A stretch of 64,000 nucleotides of DNA from Psychrobacter sp. Pi2-52 (GCF_904846705.1 NZ_CAJHBS010000014.1:1-64000), one strand, 5' to 3'. Counted from the stretch's first letter, positions 56,115-64,000 are shown. The notes: generated from the sequence alone by a model not told the origin. A program made the numbers and translations.

Positions 56115-56183
56115 AGCAGGCTAACGATACTGTTTCCAAATGCTATGTCTAAATGTTATTACCAAAAATACGACTTACTTTGT

Positions 56184-56360
56184 CTAGGGCGTGTCATCAA
56201 TTAGCACATTGATGCAATTTATAGCCTTAAAATGGCTAAATTTTCGCTAAACTGTGTCAAAGTTCTTGTCAATATGTTCATATTCACTGCGAACTTTTCC
56301 TTATTTAGCATCAATTTATCTTATTTTAATGCTCATAATCTAATTGATGACACGCCCTAG
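56184..56360. mobile_element. 177-bp MITE with perfect 21-bp terminal inverted repeats
   Basis: The left end (56184-56204) begins CTAGGGCGTGTCATCAAT and the right end (56340-56360) is its exact reverse complement. If the outer CTAG is a target duplication it fits the YTAR target of IS5-family elements. The interior is AT-rich with no transposase; on the minus strand a short frame ending QFSENLAILRL-stop near the left end may be a relic of one. It lies 40 bases before the nsrR gene, so that gene's promoter must lie inside or at its edge. Confidence 0.75.
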
Positions 56361-56399
56361 CTTAATATATAAAATTTATAAAAATAGGAGCGCAAGTAC

Positions 56400-56915
56400 A
56401 TGCGACTGACCAACTATAGTGACTACGCGCTACGCTCATTGATCTATTTGGCTGTGAAACCAGATCCATCATTATTGGCTAATATTAGCGATATCGCTGA
56501 CAGCTATGGTATTTCTAAAAGTCATTTGACCAAGATTATTCATCAGCTGGGCCAACTGGGTTATATCGAAAGTGTGCGCGGCAAAAACGGTGGCATACGA
56601 TTGGCACGTGCGCCTAAAGATATCAATTTAGGCGTATTGATCAAACAGATAGAGCCTGATTTCAATTTGGTTGAGTGCTTTGCCGTACCAGCGACCCGCA
56701 ATGATAGCGAGCAGGATGTTCATCAGGCGAATTTGCCAGTGACATTTATTGAGGAAAAAAAGAATAAATCACTAGGCTGCGTGATTAGTCCAGCCTGTCA
56801 GCTAAAAAGCGTGTTTTTTGAAGCGCTCACCGCATTTATCAATGTGCTTGAGCGTTATACGTTAGCAGATATTATTAACAATGAAGATGAGTTGGCTACT
56901 TTGCTGTTTCGATAA
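56400..56915 (+). CDS. nsrR: Rrf2-family nitric-oxide-sensing repressor (NsrR)
   Basis: NsrR binds an iron-sulfur cluster and represses NO-detoxification genes until NO attacks the cluster. The 171-residue protein has the winged helix (MRLTNYSDYALRSLIYLAVK, ISKSHLTKIIHQLGQLGYIE) and cysteines Cys93 (LVECF), Cys127 and Cys133 (GCVISPACQLK). In the common form the first two cysteines are close together; here about 28 extra residues (positions 97-124) separate them. The DNA-binding segment including SVRGKNGGIRLAR matches NsrR. It is downstream of nnrS in the same direction, with a MITE between them. Confidence 0.88.
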   Translation: MRLTNYSDYALRSLIYLAVKPDPSLLANISDIADSYGISKSHLTKIIHQLGQLGYIESVRGKNGGIRLARAPKDINLGVLIKQIEPDFNLVECFAVPATRNDSEQDVHQANLPVTFIEEKKNKSLGCVISPACQLKSVFFEALTAFINVLERYTLADIINNEDELATLLFR

Positions 56916-56956
56916 TAAGTTTCGATCATCGCATGTTTTATAAAGTTACTGGCTCA

Positions 56957-57004
56957 AAAAATGGGTCGCTACATTAGTAAATACAGTAATAGCGACCCAT
57001 TTTT
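56957..57004. terminator. Bidirectional terminator between nsrR and the MBL-like gene
   Basis: AAAATGGGTCGCTA pairs with TAGCGACCCATTTT around about 18 loop bases; it serves the two convergent genes. Confidence 0.85.
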
Positions 57005-57040
57005 ATGTTTAGCAAAGATGTTTGCCTAAGGTGTGAAAAG

Positions 57041-57787
57041 TTAGGCGTTTTCTAGTTTTGGACGTGCTTTCTTAACGGCTTTCACCAGTGCTTTCTCAAA
57101 CCCACCTTCTTTGAACTGAACAAGATAAGAATGCGCAGCACAGAAATTGCGTACGTCACGCCATTCATGAGCCAAATTGGTCGCCCAGTCGCAGTATTGC
57201 GCGCCAGCGTTCGGCTCGTTTTTCAGGGCTTTTTTGGTCGTAGGATGCAGTATTAGCTCAGGTAATACAGCTTCTAATAGCTTCGTTGGTGGACTCATAA
57301 AAGTATCATCTACGTGTAAGCTTTGACTGGCAGGATGATAAGCCAATAAAGAACCTGCATGAATCATCTCATTGGGCGAGATATAATAAATGCCCTCTGA
57401 TATTGAAAACTTAAGCTCAGGATAGCGTGCAGCGACTGCGTCACTTTCAACCAAGTCATCTGCCCAATCGATTTCTGGTACTTTTTTATGATGACGGCTA
57501 CTGCCATAAAAGGTGGCTTGCGGGAAGTCTTTGGCCATTTGAGCACAGCTGACTGTATGAAAAGGATGTACGTTCAGCACCGCTTCGACATCTTGACCAT
57601 TGTTAGTGAGTGCCATGACCTCATCTCGAACATCACCCGTTAGGGCGTAACTGTCCAAAAAGATAAATTTCCCTGATGGTAGTTTGATCAGAGAGCATTG
57701 AGTGCCAATGTTTAACACACCACCGAGACGGAATGTTCCGCGTATGTTCCAAAATCCTGCGCCTAAATCATGAATGTGATCAGTCAT
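57041..57787 (-). CDS. Metallo-beta-lactamase-fold-like protein, paralogue 1
   Basis: I do not recognise a characterised family. The 248-residue protein has an MBL-like strand pattern: CSLIKLPSGKFIFLDSYALT at the start of the first sheet, then VEAVLNVHPFHTVSCAQMAK where the MBL motif would be HxHxDH but only His74 and His77 remain, and the later LHVDDTFMSPP with an aspartate pair where MBL enzymes hold a metal aspartate. A last histidine occurs in LHPTTKKALK. The metal site may therefore be reduced or mononuclear. No signal peptide. It has a tandem paralogue 130 bases upstream, about 70% identical by eye. Confidence 0.75.
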   Translation of the reverse strand: MTDHIHDLGAGFWNIRGTFRLGGVLNIGTQCSLIKLPSGKFIFLDSYALTGDVRDEVMALTNNGQDVEAVLNVHPFHTVSCAQMAKDFPQATFYGSSRHHKKVPEIDWADDLVESDAVAARYPELKFSISEGIYYISPNEMIHAGSLLAYHPASQSLHVDDTFMSPPTKLLEAVLPELILHPTTKKALKNEPNAGAQYCDWATNLAHEWRDVRNFCAAHSYLVQFKEGGFEKALVKAVKKARPKLENA

Positions 57788-57919
57788 TTATAATTTTCCT
57801 CGTCTAGTTAATTAAATAAAATATGTAAATAAAACGAAGCTACTTTTTCACCGTAAACTTTGTTTTTCGAGTTGTTTTAGTAGTATGTGTTCTAACTCTT
57901 TACACCTTTATGTTTGTTT

Positions 57920-58669
57920 TTATGCCTTCTCAAGCTCAGGGCGAGCCAGATCAATCGCTGATATAAGTGCTGACTCAAATTGACCTTCATCAAATACAAC
58001 CAATCCTGAGTGGGCACCGCAAAAATGACGACCATCACGCCATTTGTGTGCCAGCTCTACTGCCCAATCACAATAGTGCTTAGCTGCGTTTGGCTCAGCT
58101 TTGAGCGCTTTTTTGGTAGTAGGGTGTAAGCCTAGGTTAGGCTGCACGGCATTTATTAACTTGGAAGGGGGTATCTCAAAGGTATCATCGATATAGATGC
58201 TTTGGCTAGCAGGATGATAGACCAATAAGGAGCTGGCATGCACCGTCTCGTCAGGTGAGATGTAATGGATGCCTTGAGGTATAGAGAATTTGATTTCAGG
58301 GTAGCGCGCAGCAACGGCATCGCTTTCGACCAAGTCGTCTGCCCAATTAACTTCAGGTACTTGTTTCGGATGTCGGCTACTGCCATAGAATGTGGCTTGC
58401 GGAAAGTCTTTGGCCATTCGAGCACAGTGTACTGTATGAAACGGATGAACATTGAGGACAGCTTCGACATTTTGACCGTCATTGGTCAATGCCATGACTT
58501 GCTGACGCACATCGCCAGTTAATGTATAGCTATCTAAGAATATAAATCGACCTGATGGTAGTCTTATGAGCGCACACTGGACACCAATATCAAGGATACC
58601 GTTTTTGATAAATGATCCTCGAATACTCCAGAACCCTGCGCCCAAATCATACATTTCATCAGTCATCAA
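57920..58669 (-). CDS. Metallo-beta-lactamase-fold-like protein, paralogue 2
   Basis: The 249-residue protein is the tandem copy of the gene at 57041. The conserved blocks are unchanged: LPSGRFIFLDSYTLTGDVR, EAVLNVHPFHTVHCARMAKD, FPQATFYGSSRH, WADDLVESDAVAARYPE, IDDTFEIPPSKL and GLHPTTKKALK. Differences cluster at both ends and in surface helices. Here the residue after HPFHTV is His rather than Ser, giving a third nearby histidine (HPFHTVH) that paralogue 1 lacks, so the two may bind metal differently. Separate ribosome sites and a 130-base gap suggest possible independent expression. Function unknown. Confidence 0.75.
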   Translation of the reverse strand: MMTDEMYDLGAGFWSIRGSFIKNGILDIGVQCALIRLPSGRFIFLDSYTLTGDVRQQVMALTNDGQNVEAVLNVHPFHTVHCARMAKDFPQATFYGSSRHPKQVPEVNWADDLVESDAVAARYPEIKFSIPQGIHYISPDETVHASSLLVYHPASQSIYIDDTFEIPPSKLINAVQPNLGLHPTTKKALKAEPNAAKHYCDWAVELAHKWRDGRHFCGAHSGLVVFDEGQFESALISAIDLARPELEKA

Positions 58670-58722
58670 TATTGCTCCTTAATTGTGCATTTATTCAATC
58701 ATCTTACTTGTTTGTAGCACCC

Positions 58723-58830
58723 TATAGTCGGTTCAATATAATTTGGATACAAGGAAGGCGAGTGAAAGTACTACAAGTTGTAGACTAAGCGAGCCTGACA
58801 CCGTATCCAATCTATAAAGGATTGACTATA
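58723..58830 (+). repeat. TATAGTC palindromic MITE-like element, copy 2
   Basis: The 108-bp element runs from TATAGTC to GACTATA. Its outer arms pair imperfectly for about 28 bases (both inner ends read TGGATAC when brought to one strand), and an inner palindrome CTACAAGTTGTAG is perfect. Compared with the copy at 24833, the inner arm AAGGC/GCCTG is changed to AAGCC/GGCTA, so pairing is kept. Other bases of the 58670-58976 gap show nothing assignable. Confidence 0.75.
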
Positions 58831-58976
58831 TGATTATTAATTTTTATGGCAGTAAAGTCTGTACTAAAAAAGATAGAAGCAATGTAAATGTGTAAAAATA
58901 AAAAAGAGTTGTTATTCAAATGTCATCATTAACAGTGAAAGCTGTTCTTCCTTTCGTAAGTAGATTAAAAAATAGC

Positions 58977-59921
58977 TTATAAACAGTCTTCGTAATCATA
59001 GGCTGAGATACGAGTATCGTCTTTGTAGCTGTCATTGCCACATAAGAATTTATCGAAACGGGTATCACCATTAATATAACGCTGCATCCATGCGATAGCA
59101 GGCTTGCTCAATAGCTTTTCGTTAAAACGATGACTGGCACAGAAATGACTGCCGTTGTTAATCTCGACCTTCATTTTTGGACCGTCAGCTTTTTGATAAA
59201 AAGTATTGGTATATTTTTTATTCGGGGCGATACGGTCATTTTCACAAGCGATGAATAGAGCAGGCGTATTCATCGCACCATAGCTCGTATCGTGATAGGG
59301 CGTTTGTGCAATGATGGCTTGCACCGTACTGCGCTCAGTTGCCAATCGTAGCGCACCGCCGCCGCCCATTGACCAGCCAATCGCGCCCAAACGATTTTGA
59401 TCTATCATATGACCTACTGTTTCATCAGCGATGAGATGATCGAGAGCCGCGCTCAATTGCTCAGCACGGCTATCTGGGTTATCGTAAATGGAGCTAGTAT
59501 TAATAGTAATAACGACAAATCCCCAAGAGGCCAAACGCGGTCCCCACCATTTGATAGAAGATTCATAAGACACGTAACCTGGCACTACCGCGATACCACC
59601 TAGTAGACCACAGTTAGCAGTATCCGTTGGATAGTGTATGGTACCGCCACCAAAGCCATTGGCTGATTGGCGACTCACGTGCTTGGACTTTACAGAAAAC
59701 GGACCGTTATCACGTGTTTTTGTGAGCTCAGTAGCAGTGATAGCGTCATCCTTTATACAGTCTACTGACGCTAGTGATTTTGTAGAGTTAAATGTCGGTA
59801 CGACTGGATTAAGACCTTCAACCCTAGTTTCGGACGCAGTTACTTCTGCTACAGCCATCGTAGAGAAAACCAATGTACTCATCGCGATAATAAGTTTTAA
59901 AAGCACCATATTTTTCATCAT
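58977..59921 (-). CDS. Secreted PETase-like polyester hydrolase (type II, cutinase-like)
   Basis: Alpha/beta hydrolase of the cutinase/PETase family, which splits ester bonds in polyesters. The 314-residue protein begins with a Sec signal (cleavage near MAVA-E, residue 25). The triad is Ser184 in GWSMGGGG, Asp229 in ACENDRIAP and His259 in GSHFCA; Tyr116 (PGYVSYESSIKWWGPRLASW) and Met185 would form the oxyanion hole. Cys226 and Cys261 correspond to the extra disulfide found in type II PETases, and Cys294 and Cys313 to the C-terminal disulfide. Trp183 matches IsPETase Trp159; Phe260 replaces its Ser238. Two further cysteines, Cys55 and Cys104, may form a third bond. No obvious operon partner. 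Confidence 0.85.
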   Translation of the reverse strand: MMKNMVLLKLIIAMSTLVFSTMAVAEVTASETRVEGLNPVVPTFNSTKSLASVDCIKDDAITATELTKTRDNGPFSVKSKHVSRQSANGFGGGTIHYPTDTANCGLLGGIAVVPGYVSYESSIKWWGPRLASWGFVVITINTSSIYDNPDSRAEQLSAALDHLIADETVGHMIDQNRLGAIGWSMGGGGALRLATERSTVQAIIAQTPYHDTSYGAMNTPALFIACENDRIAPNKKYTNTFYQKADGPKMKVEINNGSHFCASHRFNEKLLSKPAIAWMQRYINGDTRFDKFLCGNDSYKDDTRISAYDYEDCL

Positions 59922-60406
59922 AGTAAATTGTATTCTAAAAGATTGTGTAGTCGTGCACGTCTCTAGGTTAGAAAAAATAGACGTAGGTAGTGATTGTTAA
60001 CTGTCACTGTTATCAATCGTTAAAGTAGTTAAATGATTAACAAATGCGTCAACAGCATCTGACCATACTACCCTGTATATGCAATAAACGTAACGTTGAT
60101 CATGACCTTGTGAGTCGAAAACTGTCTTTACCGTCTTAAGTCGAAATGTGATTCCTAGTCAAGTTTTTCTACGATAATCTCGAACCCAAATAAAGAATCT
60201 ATCAAGAGGCAATAACACTTTTAAACCTGAGTATATTGATGAATGTGCTACCATAATTGGCTTGTAATTATGATGAACATTTATCGTTTAATAACGGTGC
60301 TTTTGCTTATACATTTAGCATAAATCACCTTTATTCCTCTCTACCATCCACGCCAGTGACGGTTATCATTTACAGTCATGGTATAACCAATATAGTCAGA
60401 TCCCCT
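59922..60406. other. Intergenic region between the polyester hydrolase and an MFS gene
   Basis: It is AT-rich and contains divergent promoters that I cannot place exactly. A TTATCATTTAC word at 60363-60373 equals the core of both Fur-type boxes at 6180 and 12498. An open frame through 60257-60406 starts with TTG and is probably not translated. Confidence 0.4.
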
Positions 60407-61636
60407 GTGAATAATTCTAAAGATCAGATTCAAGATATAACAGCTGTGCCACCAGTCACATCCAATCATTCAACGTCGTGGATATTGAAGCTCACAATTG
60501 GCCTGATAGGTATGTTTGCTTTTTTGCAAGTGTATTCTATTCAAGCGGTGCTACCGGTCATGATGGTGGACTTTGCTGCGACCGAAGTACAGGCTGGTAT
60601 GATCGTTGGTGCCACTGTGTTAGCCATTGCGATTATGTCACCATTTCTAGGCATGCTCTCAGATGCGGTCGGGCGCAAGTCGTTTATCGTTGGCGCTTTA
60701 TTGTTTTTAGCGATACCAACAGCACTCATTGCCCAGAGCTCGAGCATTGAATGGGTCGGCATTTGGCGCTTCATGCAAGGATTGTCTGTACCAGGTATTA
60801 CGGTGGTGACGATTGCTTATATCGGTGAGGAGTTTGCGGGCCGGGCGATGACTGAGCTGATGTCCTTTTATGTGTCAGGATGCGTGCTTGGCGGCTTTAT
60901 GGGTCGGTTCTTGCTTGGGCATTTGCATGAGCTGATTGGCTGGCGTCATGGTTACTATGTGATGACGGCAATGACCTTGCTAGGCGCGATATGGGTCAGC
61001 AAGATGCTACCATCGTCTCGTCACTTTGTGGCCAATCCTAATTTTCGCTCAGCGATACAGACGCTGGGTGAGCATGTCACCAATCGCTATGTGGTAACAG
61101 CATGTCTGCTTGGCGCTTGCGTGCTGTTCTCCCTTGTAGGCTGCTTCACTTTTATCAATTTACATTTGGCAGATAAGCCTTATGAGCTTGGTACTGGTGC
61201 GCTCGCCAATATTTTTGCGGTATATTTGCTTGGTGTTATTATCACGCCATTATCTACGACATTGCTACGACGGTTCGGCTCAGCGCGTACAGTACGGGTA
61301 GCTATCGTCGTATCTATGGTTGGATTGTTATTAACTTTGGTCACGCCATTATGGGGGGTGATTATAGGACTGGCTATTATGTCGTCAGGTGTATTTATCA
61401 CGCAGTCGGCGACCATCAGCTATATCGCGGTCAATGTGAAAAAAGGCCGCTCATTAGCATCGGGTCTATATTATATGGGCTACTATACAGGCGGTACGCT
61501 AGGAGCATGGCTGGGTGGCATAGCTTATGCGCGAGGGCAGTGGTCTCTTACCGTATGGTTGTTATTATTTGTGCAGGTACTGGCGTTATTAATAGCCAGT
61601 TTTGGAATGATTAAAACCACAGTACGGGTAAAGTGA
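60407..61636 (+). CDS. MFS transporter, YnfM/AraJ-like (DHA1)
   Basis: Twelve-helix proton-coupled transporter of the DHA1 group. Recognisable elements are AVLPVMMVDFAATEVQAGMI in the first helices, motif A LGMLSDAVGRKSFIVGA, LSVPGITVVTIAYIGEEF, and FMGRFLLGHLHELIGWRHGY; these match E. coli YnfM in order. The longest frame starts at a TTG at 60257, but its first 50 residues do not look like a transporter N-terminus, so a GTG at 60407 (VNNSKDQIQ) is proposed, giving 410 residues. It is a single gene; the substrate is unknown. Confidence 0.83.
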   Translation: MNNSKDQIQDITAVPPVTSNHSTSWILKLTIGLIGMFAFLQVYSIQAVLPVMMVDFAATEVQAGMIVGATVLAIAIMSPFLGMLSDAVGRKSFIVGALLFLAIPTALIAQSSSIEWVGIWRFMQGLSVPGITVVTIAYIGEEFAGRAMTELMSFYVSGCVLGGFMGRFLLGHLHELIGWRHGYYVMTAMTLLGAIWVSKMLPSSRHFVANPNFRSAIQTLGEHVTNRYVVTACLLGACVLFSLVGCFTFINLHLADKPYELGTGALANIFAVYLLGVIITPLSTTLLRRFGSARTVRVAIVVSMVGLLLTLVTPLWGVIIGLAIMSSGVFITQSATISYIAVNVKKGRSLASGLYYMGYYTGGTLGAWLGGIAYARGQWSLTVWLLLFVQVLALLIASFGMIKTTVRVK

Positions 61637-61839
61637 TTGGCTGTATTATGTAGCATAGGTCTGGTCGGCCATCTTATGATACTTAATGTAAGACCGCTTT
61701 ACACAGCGCCGCTTTTTTCTTACTATCAATAACGATGTTATTATAAAAATTAAAATGGTTAGCGCAGTAGATTTTATGCTGCTATTAACTTGATTGTTAT
61801 TTATCCCTTATAAGTACAACAAACAAGGAAGTCAGTTCT

Positions 61840-63510
61840 ATGTCAAACATTTATCACAGTGCACCATCTGCCTACGATTATCCACTACTGGTCAAGCAAT
61901 TATTAAGCCGTGCAAAAACGGTATCGCAAGATCAAGAGATTGTGTATGCGGACAAAAAGCGCCTGACTTACAAAGAGCTGTTTGAGCGTATCAATCGCTT
62001 GGCCAATGTATTGGCAGACCTAAAGCTCGATGCAGGTGATGTGGTTGCCGTGATGGATTGGGACAGTCATCGCTATCTTGAGTCTTATTTTGCCGTGCCA
62101 ATGTCAGAGTACGTTTTACAGACTGTCAATATCCGTCTATCGCCTGAAAAAATCCTTTATACCATCAACCATGCCAAGCCTAAAGTGCTGATGCTCAACT
62201 CTGAGTTTGCGCCATTGGTTAAAGACTATCAGTTCGAGAACTCAAGTATTGAGCATATTATCTGGCTTGATGACAATGGTGTCACTGCTGAAGGTATCTT
62301 TGGTAGCAACCAAAGCCGTGTCACAGGCGAATATGAAGCGTTATTAGAAGCTGCTAATAGCGAATTTGATTTCCCAGATTTTGATGAAAATACCATTGCG
62401 ACGACCTTTTATACGTCAGGCACGACAGGTGATCCAAAAGGGGTTTTCTTTAGCCATCGTCAGCTAGTGCTACATACACTAGCAGAAGCGGCAACTTTGG
62501 GGATGCTGCCTGATAAGCAAGGCGTGAGCTATGGTGATGTCTATATGCCGATGACGCCAATGTTCCATGTGCATGCATGGGGTTTTCCGTTTACAGCAAC
62601 CATGGTGGGTCTAAAGCAAGTCTATCCAGGTCGCTATGCGCCTGATACGTTGATGGACTTAATTGTCAATGAAAAGGTCAGTATCACCCATTGTGTACCA
62701 ACGATTTTGCAAATGGTACTCAAAGAAGCACAAGATCGCGATGCCAGCTTTAATGGTCTAAAAATGATTATTGGTGGCTCACGATTGACCGAAGGACTAG
62801 CCAAAACGGCCATGGCACAAGGCATTGAGGTCTATACAGGCTATGGTATGTCGGAGACAGCGCCGCTTATTAGTTTAACGGGCTTTAGTCTCGATGAGCC
62901 TGAAATGACTGAAGAAGAAGACATTGCCCGTCGTTGTATGACAGGTAAACCCGTACTTATGGTCGATGCTCAGGTATGGGGCGAAGGCAACAAGTCAGTG
63001 GGAACTGGGCCAGAAAATACAGGTGAGCTGGTATTACGTGCGCCTTGGTTGACCCAAAGCTATCTCAAAAATGACGATGCTGGCAAAGAGCTATGGGAAA
63101 ATGGCTATATGCATACCCAAGACATCGCCTACATACGTCCTGATGGCTATATCAAAATCACCGATCGCTTAAAGGACGTGATCAAATCAGGTGGTGAGTG
63201 GATTTCATCACTAGAGATTGAGACCATTTTATCACTACACCCGTCAGTGGCCGATGTGTCAGTGATTGGGGTGCGTGATAAGCAATGGGGCGAGCGTCCA
63301 TTGGCTTTGGTGGTGCTAAAGCCTAATGCTAAGGATACTAGTGCTGATGATATCAAAGCGCTTGCAGAAAAAGCGGTAGAGCGCGGTATCATTCCTAAGT
63401 ATGGTGTGCCAAGCCAGTTTAAGTTCGTTGATGAGCTACCAAAAACCTCTGTTGGTAAACATGACAAAAAAGTCATGCGTGAGATGTATGCCAATCAAAC
63501 TGAGATATAA
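61840..63510 (+). CDS. AMP-forming acyl-CoA ligase, medium-chain (AlkK/DmdB-like)
   Basis: The enzyme activates a carboxylic acid to its CoA thioester through an acyl-adenylate. The 556-residue protein has the P-loop FYTSGTTGDPKGVFFSHRQL, the motif MPMTPMFHVHAWGFPFT, the ATP motif YTGYGMSETAPLISL and the hinge DRLKDVIKSGGEWISS, with the catalytic lysine in the terminal PKTSVGKHDKKVMR. The FHVHAWGFPFTATM stretch is typical of AlkK and the 3-methylmercaptopropionate ligase DmdB, so medium-chain fatty acids or DMSP-derived acids are candidates. It is followed by a palindromic region and prpE. Confidence 0.92.
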   Translation: MSNIYHSAPSAYDYPLLVKQLLSRAKTVSQDQEIVYADKKRLTYKELFERINRLANVLADLKLDAGDVVAVMDWDSHRYLESYFAVPMSEYVLQTVNIRLSPEKILYTINHAKPKVLMLNSEFAPLVKDYQFENSSIEHIIWLDDNGVTAEGIFGSNQSRVTGEYEALLEAANSEFDFPDFDENTIATTFYTSGTTGDPKGVFFSHRQLVLHTLAEAATLGMLPDKQGVSYGDVYMPMTPMFHVHAWGFPFTATMVGLKQVYPGRYAPDTLMDLIVNEKVSITHCVPTILQMVLKEAQDRDASFNGLKMIIGGSRLTEGLAKTAMAQGIEVYTGYGMSETAPLISLTGFSLDEPEMTEEEDIARRCMTGKPVLMVDAQVWGEGNKSVGTGPENTGELVLRAPWLTQSYLKNDDAGKELWENGYMHTQDIAYIRPDGYIKITDRLKDVIKSGGEWISSLEIETILSLHPSVADVSVIGVRDKQWGERPLALVVLKPNAKDTSADDIKALAEKAVERGIIPKYGVPSQFKFVDELPKTSVGKHDKKVMREMYANQTEI

Positions 63511-63547
63511 TTAGTATTAGTTAAATGTTCAAATATTTGTATTCGTC

Positions 63548-63608
63548 AAAATGTAGCGCGTATTACACGCTTAATAGTTGACCTTTCCGATAGGCTCTGC
63601 TACATTTT
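63548..63608 (+). repeat. 61-base region bounded by a perfect 10-bp inverted repeat
   Basis: AAAATGTAGC (63548-63557) and GCTACATTTT (63599-63608) flank 41 bases. As RNA it would form a long stem-loop just ahead of the terminator at 63610, downstream of the acyl-CoA ligase. It may be part of the 3' end of that transcript or a small RNA. The remaining gap to 63823 shows nothing else distinct. Confidence 0.4.
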
Positions 63609-63609
63609 A

Positions 63610-63636
63610 AACCGATACATATCGTATCGGTTTTTT
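63610..63636 (+). terminator. Terminator after the acyl-CoA ligase gene
   Basis: AACCGATAC (63610-63618) pairs with GTATCGGTT (63624-63632), followed by a run of T. Confidence 0.85.
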
Positions 63637-63823
63637 AATTCTGGCAAGGATGACCAGTATTTACTAAGACATGGTTTTTTATAGTTGAAGCATTTTAGAG
63701 TTGGTAACAGCCAATTGCACGCAGACAGTGCACCGTGCGAGGTGAGTACCGTGACAACTTATTGAGTGCCTTAACTACAAAATACTATTGCCTCATTTCT
63801 CGTTTATGCTAAGGACAGCTACT

Positions 63824-64000
63824 ATGAGCGACCATTCCCAATCCTCAGTTTCTACCCAAATGACAGACACGCCAAACTTCGCTGATATTTATCAAGAGTC
63901 TATTACGGATCGAGAGCAGTTTTGGGCTGAGCAGGCGAAGCGTATCTATTGGCATAAAGAGCCTGAACAAATTCTAGATGACAGCAATCTGCCTTTTGCC
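63824..64000 (+). CDS. prpE: Propionate-CoA ligase, N-terminal part (cut by the window edge)
   Basis: The open frame runs to the last base of the window (59 codons). The ATG at 63824 has AAGGAC upstream. The residues FADIYQESITDREQFWAEQA, KRIYWHKEPEQ and ILDDSNLPFA follow the N-terminal domain of the acetyl-CoA synthetase group, and the YQESI/FWAEQA/LDDSNLPFA pattern is nearest to PrpE, which turns propionate into propionyl-CoA. It probably continues for about 570 more residues outside the window. An acetyl-CoA synthetase cannot be fully excluded from this portion. Confidence 0.75.
   Translation, partial: MSDHSQSSVSTQMTDTPNFADIYQESITDREQFWAEQAKRIYWHKEPEQILDDSNLPFA

Noticed and set aside
61650-61735. 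Imperfect hairpin after the YnfM-like gene considered as a terminator
   Set aside because: Pairing around ACCGCT/AGCGCC is interrupted and the T-run is split; support is too weak to list.

Overview
The window reads as a chromosomal segment of a gammaproteobacterium of the Moraxellaceae, most likely a Psychrobacter. This is an inference from gene content: a type I haloalkane dehalogenase, a large acyl desaturase with long terminal extensions, a DASH cryptochrome, a type II PETase-like hydrolase and AT-leaning coding sequence full of small dispersed repeats. No plasmid, prophage or CRISPR signature was seen. Mobile DNA is one tnpB-only IS200/IS605-type insertion, several short palindromic MITE-like elements and an IS end at the left edge.

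Layout. 0.1-4.5 kb: a divergent quinol-monooxygenase/glutathione-transferase pair with a TetR gene that appears to have been cut off from the transferase by the tnpB insertion, then a haloalkane dehalogenase. 4.8-15 kb: a Fur-box-marked hydroxamate-siderophore locus (SIP-type ferric reductase, FhuC-FhuD-FhuB, an MFS pump, a gene relic and an IutA-like TonB receptor). 15-22.4 kb: an organic-anion symporter divergent from lysR, followed by aminotransferase, HglS (DUF1338) and an FAD 2-hydroxyacid dehydrogenase, together the 2-aminoadipate to 2-oxoglutarate end of lysine catabolism. 22.5-44.9 kb: mostly housekeeping: tRNA-Ile2, folM-like, cca, maeB, selO, desaturase, glycerophosphodiesterase, a lipoprotein of unknown function, cobalamin adenosyltransferase, cysS, an MscS channel, guaB, glmM, pdxH and an EmrAB-like pump.

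45.3-52.2 kb: an electrophile and aldehyde detoxification island: glutathione transferase, DJ-1/PfpI protein, CurA-type alkenal reductase, YqhD aldehyde reductase, a NemR-like repressor and an aldehyde dehydrogenase. An identical 15-base inverted repeat resembling a NemR box sits upstream of yqhD and of the aldehyde dehydrogenase. 52.3-56.9 kb: a small protein, DASH cryptochrome, DUF3429 protein, and an NnrS/NsrR nitric-oxide pair with a palindromic NsrR-like site before nnrS and a 177-bp MITE before nsrR. 57-64 kb: two tandem paralogues of an MBL-like family with a reduced metal motif, a PETase-like secreted polyester hydrolase, an MFS transporter, a medium-chain acyl-CoA ligase and the start of prpE, cut by the window edge.

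The most notable items are the PETase-like hydrolase with both type II disulfides, the NemR-marked aldehyde island, the compact HglS lysine-degradation cluster, and the TATAGTC palindromic elements whose arms co-vary. All percentages are by-eye estimates; no search or computation was run.
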